This document shows, piece after piece, positions 1-11,100 of a DNA stretch of 21,807 nucleotides (positions within the stretch are counted from its first letter, which is position 1; every line of letters starts with the position of its first letter). Origin of the DNA: Chrysochromulina tobinii (Eukaryota > Haptophyta > Prymnesiales > Chrysochromulinaceae). The DNA lies in contig JWZX01001933.1 of NCBI GenBank assembly GCA_001275005.1, positions 1 through 21,807 of the forward strand, read 5' to 3'. Below the pieces are notes generated by a model, which saw only the letters and a list, made by a program, of their open reading frames with translations, was not told the origin of the DNA and searched no databases. A program made the translations under genes and the position numbers.

Positions 1-237
1 ATCGGTTGACTCGGTGAGACGATCGCCGGCATTGTGCACGCCGTGGTAGTTGCGAGCCGAGCTCCGATGCGCTCTGCGTTCTCATCGTGGTGCCGACCCC
101 CGCGGCTGACTCTCGAACTTCACGTTCACGTTAGATTGCCATCTCGGCGTGACTCTCGAACTTTCGTGGGGCATCTGGGAGAATGTGAATTTGTCCTGTG
201 AGCCTCTTCACGTTGGCAACGTCGACCGTGTGAATTC
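1..237. other. Upstream region of the zinc-knuckle/methyltransferase gene
   Basis: No convincing coding sequence is visible here. The stretch should hold the promoter and 5' UTR of the gene starting at 238. The frame of that gene has a TGA at 199..201 and no ATG between it and 238, which supports the chosen start. I see no clear TATA box. The one notable structure is a 14-bp direct repeat, described separately. Confidence 0.5.
107..163. repeat. 14-bp direct repeat TGACTCTCGAACTT, two copies 43 bp apart
   Basis: Identical copies lie at 107..120 and 150..163, upstream of the start codon at 238. Between them is a short CACGTT doublet. The position would suit a paired regulatory element, but there is no functional evidence, and 14 bp is short enough to arise by local duplication. 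Confidence 0.45.
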
Positions 238-1878
238 ATGTCGTCCGCGTACGAAGAGGACTTGGACCGCGCGCTCCAGGCCGACCTGGACGGTGTCGAG
301 CTACAGAGCGACGACGAGGACGACACGGTAGGCACTACCGTCGCGCTCACCGCGCTCGAGCTCCAGCCATTCGTGCCGCTGGATCAGCTCAAAGCGGCGG
401 CAGCGGCTTACGACAACAGAGGCGGCGGCAGCAGCAGCAGCCTGCTCGACGAGCTGCAGGCGGTACTCGAGTCGATCGGCACACGCGCATGCGAGGGATA
501 TGCGGCCGATGTGTCGGAAGCGGCGACGCTGATGGCGAGCATGGCACTGCCTGCTGCCACCGAGCCGGTACCTCCTCCGCCACCGCCTTTTCCACCCCAG
601 GAGAAGCCCAAGAAGCCCGATTTCCGAAAAGTCGACCAAACAGGCAGGGCAGCACTCCAGGCCGCATACGAAGCGGCGCTCGCCGAGTACAACCTTGCGA
701 TGAACGCAAGAGCCGTCAAGACCAAGGCCGTCATTCTCGAGCGCAGCGTCACCGGCACGCCACCTCCCAGCTACGTGTGTCAGGTGTGCTGCAGGCCGGG
801 CCATTTCGTCGTCAACTGCCCTACCGTCCGCCAGGGTGGGCGGCAAGACCTGTATGGGCGACAGCGGTACCGCATCTACAAGAGGCAGTTGGCCAAGGGC
901 AAGCCGATGGCGGCTTTCGATCCATTGAATTGCGGCGAGGCCGTCGTCGAGGAGCGAGCGGTCGCGACGGGCCCGTGGTCCATGAATGAGCTCGACGCGT
1001 ACCCGATGCGCGAGACCTGCCTGCAGCAAAACGTGCTCATTGCCGACTTGAGTGAAGCATTGCAGGCTCGGCTCTGGCTCTACGTCGAGACGAAGGTGAT
1101 GCCCAGAAACCACCGAGATCGCCCCGAGATCGCCTCCGGTGAACCCTCCGCGGCGCTCGCGGCGTGCGTTCGCGACGCACCGACGGCGCTGCGCGTCAAG
1201 GAGCTCTGCGAGAGCATCGAAGCCTTCGCCGTGCTTGTGGGCTTCTTGGGGACGGCTTGCACGCAGCAGGGGCGCACTTGCTCCACAATCGCGGAGCTCG
1301 CATGCGGGCATGGACTCGTAGGCATTCTTCTCGCCTACCGATTCCCAGAGCGCGAGGTGCTCTGCGTCGACTTGGCGCAGCGACCGGCATTTGAGAGCAT
1401 CGTGGCCGCCTTTCGCGCTGTGATGAGCGCGCGCTGCGACGCGCCGCTGACGAACCTCCGTTTCGTCGAGAGCAGCCTAGATTGCGAGAGCGTGCGCGCG
1501 AGGCTAGACGAGCAGGCCTTCTGCGTAGCACTGCATGCATGCACGGAGGCCAACGGCGCCGCCATCGACATGGCGACGGAGGTTGGGGCCATGTGGGCCG
1601 TGATGCCCTGCTGCATGCGCACCGCCGCTTGCTTCCCCGAAGGCTGCCAGATGCTCCGGTGCCCCGACGCCACGCGCCACGCGCTGCTCTGCGGGGCGCT
1701 GGTGGAGAGGCATCAGGCGGAGCTCGTGGTTTCGATCGACAAGCGGATCACGAATCGGCACGTTATCATCTGCGGGGGAATTGCTGCTCAAACAGAGCGG
1801 GCTGCCGAGCTGCAGTGGCGCCGAGCGACGCGAGAGGCCCCACAACCCCCTGCGCGCTTACGCTTTCACATCACATGA
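238..1878 (+). CDS. CCHC zinc-knuckle protein with Methyltransf_32-type (GSTCD/METTL25-like) methyltransferase domain
   Basis: The 546-residue product has an acidic N-terminus (residues 1-35), an Ala/Gly/Ser-rich part, and a polyproline stretch before a Lys-rich helical segment (about 110-165). A CX2CX4HX4C zinc knuckle follows at 181-194, in a context (YVC..C..PGHF..NCPT) like the RBBP6-type knuckle that binds RNA. The C-terminal half is a Rossmann methyltransferase. It has an AdoMet-binding motif at 353 onward (ELACGHG), an acidic residue ending strand 2 (D378 in CVDL), LHAC at 432-435 and MPCC at 456-459. The last two are hallmarks of the GSTCD/METTL25-like Methyltransf_32 group. Substrate unknown; the knuckle suggests RNA, which is inference. 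ZCCHC4 also pairs a knuckle with a methyltransferase, but of another family. ATG 238 is the first start after an in-frame stop. The reading frame is unbroken, with no introns seen. Confidence 0.82.
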   Translation: MSSAYEEDLDRALQADLDGVELQSDDEDDTVGTTVALTALELQPFVPLDQLKAAAAAYDNRGGGSSSSLLDELQAVLESIGTRACEGYAADVSEAATLMASMALPAATEPVPPPPPPFPPQEKPKKPDFRKVDQTGRAALQAAYEAALAEYNLAMNARAVKTKAVILERSVTGTPPPSYVCQVCCRPGHFVVNCPTVRQGGRQDLYGRQRYRIYKRQLAKGKPMAAFDPLNCGEAVVEERAVATGPWSMNELDAYPMRETCLQQNVLIADLSEALQARLWLYVETKVMPRNHRDRPEIASGEPSAALAACVRDAPTALRVKELCESIEAFAVLVGFLGTACTQQGRTCSTIAELACGHGLVGILLAYRFPEREVLCVDLAQRPAFESIVAAFRAVMSARCDAPLTNLRFVESSLDCESVRARLDEQAFCVALHACTEANGAAIDMATEVGAMWAVMPCCMRTAACFPEGCQMLRCPDATRHALLCGALVERHQAELVVSIDKRITNRHVIICGGIAAQTERAAELQWRRATREAPQPPARLRFHIT

Positions 1879-2192
1879 TCCCCAAGCAAACAAGAGAAGA
1901 ACGTCAATAAAAAGCTTCTAGTGACCAAATGCGAAGATGTGATTGCATGTGCTGCTGTAAGCTAGGTCACTGCAGTCTCTCCGTGTGCATTCGCGAGATT
2001 TACCGTCTTGAGAAAGCTGGCTCCTAATACCTAAACTACGCCTCAGACGGGGCGGGGCCCGCCGAGCCCACACGGTCCGCCCTCCTACCGTACCGCCTTT
2101 TTAGAGCTTTGACATAGAGATGTGGGAACCCCTGTTTCGTCATCCCCCGCGCTCTTTTGACTTTGCGAGCCCTGCGGATTAGTTCCTGCTCT
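1879..2192. other. Convergent 3' intergenic region
   Basis: These 314 bases separate the stop of the plus-strand methyltransferase gene from the stop of the minus-strand giant ARM gene, so the region is 3' UTR and terminator sequence for both. Besides AATAAA at 1906 it contains a short GC-rich stretch near 2049..2065 that could fold. A minus-strand open frame here (2036..2239) has no supporting features. Confidence 0.5.
1906..1911 (+). promoter_or_regulatory. Polyadenylation signal AATAAA
   Basis: A canonical AATAAA lies 28 bases after the TGA at 1876..1878, at the expected place for 3'-end formation of the plus-strand gene. It is the clearest eukaryotic signal in the window. I found no TTTATT (its complement) downstream of the minus-strand genes, so their 3' ends must use other signals. 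Confidence 0.6.
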
Positions 2193-5100
2193 TCACCTTC
2201 TGAATTCGGCGATGAGCGTGTCCCGCCCATCCTTGGCAACGCAGCTCACCCACCCTAGTGGCGGCGCGCCGCCGTCGTCGGCGAGACCGACGCACGCGCG
2301 CTTCGTCTCCCACGGGTCATTGAGCACGGTCCGCATGATGACGCGCACGCGCGTACCCATGGGCAGCTCCCCCACCTCTTCCGAGTCCAGCTCAATGTCC
2401 TTGCGCAGCTTGAGCTTGCTGCGTGCGACGAACAGGCTGACAGACGTATCAGGTGGGGGCTTGGACGCGGCCGCCGAGCGCTGCTGCGTTGCCGCGGTGG
2501 GCGCTTCTAGCTTGATCAGCACAGCCTTAGCGGCAGCCGAGCCAACGGGCACAAGCGTCTCCTTGCCGTCAGACTTTGCGATCATGCTAAGCCAGCCGAG
2601 CTCCCGCCCTGCACTCCCCTCGGCGGCTACCTTCGCGCGCTTCGTGCCGTCAGCGAGCGTCGCAACTTCGAGGATGAGGACCACACTGCCAGCAGCGAGG
2701 TCGCCCGCCTCGGCGCTATCGAGCTCCTCCCCCCAGCGTAGCTTGAGCTTCGAGCAAGCAAGCATCGGCGCCGAGGGTGGTGGAGATGCGGCCAACTTAT
2801 TAGGACGTGTAGGCAGAGCCAGTTCATCTTCCTTTGAGGGCCGCCGCCCCGACCTCGATGGCGTCAACAGGGCCGACACTCCCTTGACCGAGGCGCCGCT
2901 TGGATCAGTACTCTTGACGGCGGCAGCCGCTTGCAAAGGAGCTCGCGGCGGCAACTGCGACTGTGGCTTGGCGGTACCGCCCCTGCTTGCCCCTTGCGCC
3001 TGGGGCGCCGCTGCTGAGGGCGCCGCGGCTAAGGGCGACGCCGCGAGCGGCCCTGCAGAAGGACTCTTTGTGCGCGAAGATTGGAGCGGCGTCGCCAAGG
3101 CGAGGGGTAGGGCGAGGGGCGTGGCCAGGGGCGGGTCGAGGGGCGGGGCGAGGGGGGCGAGGGGGGGCGAGGGGGGCGAGGGGGGCGAGGGGGGCGAGGG
3201 GGGCGAGGGACGTGGAGGAGAGCACGGCCGGTGCGGGCTCGCGCGTAGGTGAGGCCGCGGCGCGCACCAAGGGTGGGGGTGGTGAGGGCGACAGGGCAAC
3301 CGTCCGCGAGACAGACCAGTTGTTGTCGCCCACGTGCAGTGCTGCCGCCGCCGCAAGGGCGGCGGAAGAGTTGCCCACTTGCACGTCGCCGCCGCGGCGC
3401 AGCAGCCTGTGCAGCTCGTTGAATTCGATGTCCCCGCTCCCGTCGTTGTCGAGGGCGTCGAACACAGCCTCGGTCTCGGCGGTGCCGTACTGTCGAAGCA
3501 GCCCGAGCTTGGGCACCGCCTGAACAAACTCCGCGCGTGAGATGACCCCGTCGCTATCGAGATCCATGGCGCGGAGCGCGTCCATCGTGCGTGTAAGGTT
3601 CTTGCACATCTGCGCGCGGATATCGTTGATCGCCGCCATGAGCGGGGCACTGACCTGCGCCGTGGGTGGTGGTGGTGGCGTGCGGAGTACAGTGGGCGCG
3701 AGTAATGCGAGCGCCTCCTCTGTGCGCTCGTCCAACCACGTCGACTTGTGCCGGCTGTGCTCCGGTCTGCTCTGTTGCTGTCGCTTGAGCAGCTCTTGGA
3801 GTGGCTCGAAGCAGCCCGCCTGAAGCAGAGCCGTCTGGCCCTCGTGCTCCTGCGCGAGCGCGCAGATGGTCGCGACGGCATACCCCTGGCCCTCGTCCGC
3901 AGCGTCCTTGTCGAGGAACCCGACCAGCTGCGCGCCCACGTTGGCTTCGAGCAGGGCTGCCCTGTTCTCGGCCGCTGACGGACCCTGTGTCATCGCCCAG
4001 AGCGCCGCGGCGGCGTGCTTCTGAGCGCCCACGGAGGGCGAGCCGAGTACCTGCACGAGCGCGACGATCCCCCCCGCATCCGTGATCAACGTCTTGTTCG
4101 CGTGGTTCGAGCGTGCGAGCTCCGAGAGTACCGCCGCCGCCGATTCGCTCGCCTCAGCCATACGGGGCTCGGAGCCCGCCTCGAGCAGCAGCGCGACGAG
4201 CGGCGCCACGCCGCCCGCCGCCACGATGGCCGCCTTGCAGTCGGTAGAGTTGGACAGCTCCCAAAGCGCCGCGGCCGCATGGCGCCGAGCCTCGGCGCAG
4301 CCGCTTTGGAGGAGCAGCACGAGTTTGACGATGCCACCGGCGCGCACAATCTCGGCCCGGTTGTCAGCGGATGAGGCGAGGTGCCAGAGCGAGGCGGCCG
4401 CGCTCGTCTGCGCCTTGGACGACAGGGACAAGAGCATGCACACGATCGGCGACACTCCACCCGCCGCGACGATCTCCTCGACAGCCTTGGAGTCTTTCGC
4501 GAGGTCGGACAGTGCGGCCACTGCACGCTCCCTGCGGCGTGTCGTCCTCGACTCGCAATCCGTCGCCCAGAAGGCGCACGAGCGGCGGGATGGCGCCCGC
4601 CTGCGCGATGGCAGCGCGGTCGACGACCGAGCGCGCCGTGAGCACGGCAAGGGCCGAAGCGGCCTTCATCTGCGCAGAGGCGTTGCGTGTGGCGAGTACC
4701 TCGACGAGGCGTCGCACCACCGAGTGCGATGCCTTCGAGCCGACGTCAGACGCGAGGTGGAGCAGAGCGCACACAGCGTGGTTCTGCGTCTCGGGCGTCT
4801 CGGACGCGAGCAGCGCCACGAGCGGTCCGATTGCGCGTGCCTTCGCAATGGCCGTCTGGTTTTCGTCCGAGTCGCGAGCGAGTGCCTCCACGGCGGCGCA
4901 CGCGTGCTGCTGCGTGGCGATCGCTCCATGTTCGAGCAGAGCCACGAGCGGCGCGATGGCACCCGCTTTGGCCACCGCCATCTGGTGTTGGTACGTGTTC
5001 GCCACACACCAGAGTGCTCGCGTCGCGTTCTCGTGCGGCAGCGTGCGATCGCTCACAAGCAACGCTACAAGACTCGGAATCCCACCCGCAGCCGCTAATA

Positions 5101-8100
5101 AATCGGCAGCACGCGATTGCAGCCTCTGTGCCGCCTGCCCACCCGACGTCGGCGAGCGCCGGCCGCCGGCCGCCTCGGCGGGTTGCCATCTCTTAACCTC
5201 CTCCTCGAGGGTTTTCAGCTTGGCGTTCAGCTTGTCGAGCTCTTCGCCGTACTCTGCCGCGTCCGTGACGGAGAGCTCGTTGAACGCATTCAACGTCGCC
5301 TGCGCCTCCTTCAAGTTCGCCTTCGCCTCCGCGAAACGGCGAGCAGGATCCTCTGAAGCCCCCTCGAGGGAGGTATCCGCGCTGACGACGGGGTCAGCTG
5401 CAGCTTCGGCAGCGCGCGGTGGCATCTCGGCCGGGTCGTGAGCCGGGCCGCCGTCGCCTTGCGCAGCGAGGGTCTTTGCGATCTCTTTGGTGGCTCGCCT
5501 CGAATGTGCGGCTGGCGAGGTAGCCTGTCGCGCATCCGTGTCCGCAGACGATCTCACGAGCTTCCTAGGGACGATGGTGACAGCCATGAGCGTGGCGAGC
5601 AGCCCAGCAGCATTCTTTTGGGCCTCCGCGGACCGATGGGCCCGCAGCATAGCCTCGAGTGGAGGGATGGCACCCCCATCGATGATCGCAGCCGAGGTCT
5701 CCTTATTGTCCCACGCCAGCTGCGTGAGCGTGTGCGCCGCTAGATCCGGCAGCGTGCCTTCTTGCGCTTGCTTGTTGCGCTGGTCCACTGGTAAGATGAG
5801 CCATCGGTGGAGCTCGGCGATGGCACCCGCATTCGCAATCGCACGCTGCGTGGCCATGCCGCTCGACGCGAGTCGGCCGAGAGCCGAGGCCGCGTGCCTT
5901 TTGGCGCCCGTGGTACCCGATGAGAGGAGTGCGACCAGCGGTGCGATACCCCCGGCCGTCACTATGTCGGCGCAGTTGCTCAGATCCCGGGCAAGCACCG
6001 CGAGTGTTGCAGCGGCATGCTCCTGGGCGGCTTGCGACACCTCTCCCCGCACGAGGCATTCGATGAACATGCGGATTCCCCCGTTGTTGACGATGGTGCG
6101 GCGCGAGATGGGGTCGGTGACGAGAGAGAGCGACCAGAGCGCGTACTCCTGTGCCTCCACCATGCCATCTTGCAGTCCATCATGGAGCAGCGCGACCAGG
6201 GGCGCCACGCCGCCAGCCATGGCCACCGCCCGCTGCGAATCATCTCCACCCTCAGACGACATCTGGCGCACCGCAACGCCCGCCCGCTGCCGTACCTCCT
6301 CCGAGTCGTCTGCGAGGAGCTTCACGAGCTGCTGCGTCACCTGTACGCGCAGCTCTGCCGACTTGAGCGCGATGTTGGAGAGTGCGGCGGCGGCATTCAG
6401 GTGGCCCATCCCTGTCGACGTCTTGAGCTGCTTCACGAGCTGCGGAATGGCGCCTGCGCGTGCGAGGGCGCCGCGGTTGTCCGCGTCCTCCGAGAGCTTC
6501 TTACAAAGGTCACACGCCTGCTCGTGCGCGTCGACGCTGTGACTCGTGGTGAAGATGCGCACGAGGCCCGCGGCAATCGACAGCTGATTCGCCTCGTTCT
6601 GGATCACGAGCGTCAGGAGCGCGGCCGAGGCTTGTACCTTAGCCTCCATCGATTGCATGTTGAAGAGCTCGACGAGTGGCGCAATGGCACCTGCCTCGGC
6701 AATCGAGCTACGAATCTTCGCCGTCCGAGCGAGCGCTCCGAGCGCCCCGGCGGCGGTCTCGTGCGCCTCAACGGCAGGCCCCCGTGCGTTCAAGATGGCC
6801 ACAAGAGGGCCGATGGCGTTTGCACCGGCGATCAGAAGTTGATTGGACTCGTCGGCGGCGAGGGCCCACAGAGCACCTGCCGCGTCGCGATAGCCGGACG
6901 GCTCCCCACGGAGCATCTCAATCAAGGGAGAGATGGCACCCGCCTGCGCGAGAGCCGCTTGGTTGTCGGTATTCTCATGCGCCATCGACCAGATGGCCCC
7001 GGCCATCTCTTTTTGGGCAGCGGCGATGGTCATCCGCCGAAGGTCCGCATCGTTGTTGCATATTGGCGGCGATTCTGGACTGACATGCGCCGACTCGCCT
7101 TCCTCGCCGAAGGCCACCTCGACTGGCCGCAAGTCGGGCGAAGGTGGTTTGACTGCCTCACGATCCGCCGTCAATGCGCGCCGGCGATGCCCACCTCCTG
7201 CAGCCGACTTCGAAAAGCTCGGCGAGTCCGCGCGACTCCCGTCAGATGCGCCCTCGCGCTCCTCGGCGGATGCACGTCGCGCCTCGATCCATTGCCGGGC
7301 GCGCACGCCCTCGTCAAGGAGCTCGACGAGGAGAGGGATGCCTCCGGCGCTCGCGACCGCAGTTTGGTTCGATGCATTTGCCCTTGCGAGGCGGGAAATG
7401 CCACGGGCGGCCTTCTCCGGAGCGCCCGTGCCTTTGGGATTCGCCTTCTCCGATGCTGTTGAGTTCCGGAGCAAGTCCACAAGCATCTTCGCGATTGCCT
7501 GCTCATTCTCGTCGTTATTGGACGAGATGGACGCAAGCGCGCCGGCGGCCTGTATCTGCGCTTCCTCGCCATCCGAACCCAGCAGCCCAACGAGTGGCGA
7601 GATGCCGTCCTTGACCGCAATCGCCCTCTGGTTGTCGCAGTGCCCAGAAGACAGCCGCCACAGCGCCGCCGCCGCCGCGGCCGCCACGGCCGAGCCGTTA
7701 CCGTTTCCTTCCAGAGAGTTGGCTGCCGCGGCGCCATTGGCGGCAATGTCCTCATCCTCCGCTCTCACGAGCTCGATCAGCGTCTCTAAGCAGCCTGCAT
7801 GGGCAATCAAGGATTGGTACTCCGGGTTGTCGCGGGCAAGCGCTGCGAGTGCGAGCGCGGCATTGGCCTGGCCGCCGATCAACTCGAGCCGAATTGCCTC
7901 TGACAAGTCGTCCTCGCCTGTGATGGGCTGCACGGGATGCAGCATCGCGACGAGGGGCTCCACGGCGTTGGCGCTCATGATGGCTTGTTGATTGCGAGGA
8001 TGCTGCGCGGCTAGTCCGGACAGAGCGCCCGCGGCTTGCCGCTGCGAGCGCGGCGAAGCTGCACCACCGAGCAGGCGGATGAGTGGTCCGATGGCCCCCG

Positions 8101-11100
8101 CCCCAGCGATTGCCGTCTGCGACGAGGAGCCCGATGACGTCAGGGACCACAGCGCGGCTGCTGCCTGCGCAGTGGGACTCACAAGCAATGCGCCGATGAG
8201 AGGCTTGCTCTCCGTTGCCTTGGCTGAGTCAATGTCCGTGCGCGCAGCGCCGCACGAGCGGAGTGACTGACATGGTGCAGTTCCGCTGCTCTCATCACCG
8301 GCGACAGCGGCATTCGCAGACGTAAGCAAGGCAACGAGCGGCTCAATGCCGCCGCTCTTGAAGACAGCCTCTTGGTTAGCGAGCGACCCGCGCGTGATGG
8401 CTGCGATCACGGCCAAGGCCTGGGCCTTTGCGGCCGCCGATGGCGCCTCGAGTAACGCCACCAACGGCCGGATGCCGCCATGTGCCACGCACTCCGCGAC
8501 GTTTTCGCTTCCGCGCCGCGTGTCGGCTGTCAGTCGCGCGAGTACAGCCGCCCCGAGCTCCTGCACGCGCGGCGCCTTGGACTTGATCTGCGCGATGAGC
8601 TTCGGGATGGCGCCCGAGACGGCAATGGCCCGGCGGTTGTTTGGGATCCCGGAGAGCTCCAAGAGCAGTTCGGAGACGTGCTCCTGCGAGTCGTCCTCGC
8701 CCTGACCGAGCAGCGCTACCAGACCATTGGCAATCGACATCTGTGTCTCAGGCGAGTGCATCGCCAGCGTCGACAGCGCGCTGCTCGCTTCGACGAGCAG
8801 CTCGGGCACGCCGCTAATGAGCAGCCTCACCAGCGGAGAGAGAGCGCCCGCGTTCAGGATGACCACTGGTGACTCTGGCTGGCTTGCTGCCATGTTACGC
8901 AGCGCCCGCGCCGCCCTAACCTGTGTCTCCGGCCTATCCGCGCGCTCGGAGGTCAGCAGGAAAACAAGCCGCTTTGCAATCTGTGCCTGGTGCTCCACGT
9001 CATCCTGCGCCAGCCGTGCCAGAGTGTCCGCGGCATAGCGAAATGTGTTGGCGGTCCCTCCTTCGAGGTCGAGAAGATTGGCGAGCGGCGGGATGCCATT
9101 CGCCTTGACGATCTCCTTTCGAATCGTCGGGTCGAAAGCGAGGTGCATCAAGGCGCGGGCACCCTTCTCCTTACCCTTGGAAGAGCCCGAAAAAATGACC
9201 GCCACGAGCGGGCCGATGGCGCCAGTCTCGGCGATCAGGCGCAGCCGGTTGTCGGGCGGCTTGTCGCCATCCGTTGCGTCGGAGAGACTCGTTTGAGGCG
9301 CCGCTACATCGTCGCGCTGGGCACCGAGTACTTTCGCAATCTCCTTCGATGCTTGACGCGAACGTGTAGTCAGGATGGCGTGCGATGTAGTCGCGCGGCC
9401 AGCGAGAGCCGCGGCAACTGCGGCAAAGCCTTGAGCCTCCCCCTCCTCCCTCGAAACAGGTTTCTGAGCCTCCCCCTCTTCCTTCGAAACAGGGTTGAAG
9501 CTCGCATTCACGGTGGCCCGCCACCAACCTGACCATGCGCTGAAGCCCAGGCTCAACTTGCGGTGTTGCAGTCGGCGGACCATCTGGCGAAGAAGCAGCT
9601 CGACTCGCTCCAGCCGATCCTCCGGCGGAAGCTCGTCGAGCTCCTCCCTCATCGCAAACCGACGGCGGTTGTTGTTGAGCTCGACCTCGCCGCCGTGACC
9701 CAGGTCGGCAAGACCCGCGGCCGACACATCCTTCGCCTCAACCGTACCGTTGCGTAGCAGCTCCACCCACTCGGCTATGACGCCGCACTGTACGAGGATC
9801 GGCTGGTTGTCGACCGAGCGAGCCAAATACCACAAGCAGCGCGCCGCGAGCTCCTGCGTGGTCATCGACTCGGAACGGCACAGATGCAGCAGTGGCGGCG
9901 CCCCTCCGAACGAGAGGATGGCGTCCTGCATCTCTAAGTCGTCCAATGCGATGTCGCACAGGGCCTCAGCCGCCGCGGCGCGCATAGCCTCCAGGTTGTC
10001 GCCATCCTCGAGCATGTGCCCAAGTCTCGGCCCATGCTCACCCTCAACGCCCGCTATGGTCGCGCTTTCCACGACGTCCTCGACACGCTCAACGCCCTCA
10101 ACTGCCCCCTCAACTGCCCCCTCAGCTGCACCCTCAGTGCTCGCAATGGCCCGTTTCTCCTGGAGCGCCCACAAAATGTGCATGCGAGGCGCTGCAGCGG
10201 AAGGGAGCACCTCACATTCGACGCGTCCCTTGAGCATACTGATCAGCCGCTTGACGCCACCGCACGCGTTGATGTATGCGCGCCGCTGCGTGCATCCCGT
10301 GAAATTGAGGCGTCGGCTGTCGGCAACCCCTTTGCTGGCGACGGCCAAACTATCGGGCGCGCCGCAACCCTGATCAGCATCAGAGTCTTCGGACGACTCG
10401 GTGTCTGAGGGAAGGGAGGTAGCCTTGGCCGTCCCATCTTCCTGGCGTTCCTCCCCGTCCCGGTCCTCCTCTACGCTGTCACTTGCCTCTACGCTTCCAC
10501 TCGCTTTCTCCTCGTCTGAGAGTCTCTCTACGATGCTAGCCTCGCCGTTGACCCTGTTTGGTTGTGCGCAGGCTTGCGCGGCAGATGGGGGCTCAGCAGC
10601 ATCGCCACCGGCAACCTGCTTCTGCCTCCTGCGCTCGCGCAGCATGCGCCTCTTCTCACGACGTTCCTCGCGCTGCTTGGCCCGCAACACACTTAGGTTG
10701 CCGTCTTCGCGTGACAGGCGGCCCAGCGCCTTTGCAGCAGCTTCGGGGGTACCGAGGCCCCTCGCAGAAAGCAGTCGCACGAGGGGCGCGATAGCTCCCT
10801 CGTTGGCGATCGCATCACGATTGAGTGCTACGAGGGCGAGCTCCGAGAGCGCCGATGCCGCCTGCTGCTGCGCGTACAGCGAGCCGTGCGTGAGAAGCCT
10901 CACGAGCGGAGCAATGCCACCGACCTCGGCGATTGCCGTGGACACCTTCGGGTTTGCATGAGCGAGTCGCACGAGAGTGACGGTTGCAAGCTCCGGCGCG
11001 CGCGGCCCTACGGCGGAGAGGAGCGCCACGAGCGGTGCGAGCGCGCCCGCTTCGGCGATGGCAAGCTGGCTCTCTGTTGAGGACGCTAGATGCCACAGTG

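Noticed and set aside
301-1311. 336-codon minus-strand frame opposite the methyltransferase gene
   Set aside because: It is Arg/Ala-rich with no motifs, and the plus strand has a zinc knuckle, methyltransferase motifs and a poly(A) signal.
2036-2239. Small Lys/Arg-rich minus-strand frame at the 3' end of the ARM gene
   Set aside because: It overlaps the last codons of the ARM protein in another frame and mostly covers 3' UTR. Nothing supports translation.
4364-4650. Reading the frame change near 4530 as a spliceosomal intron
   Set aside because: ARM repeat length is normal across the site after removal of one base, so there is no extra sequence to splice out.
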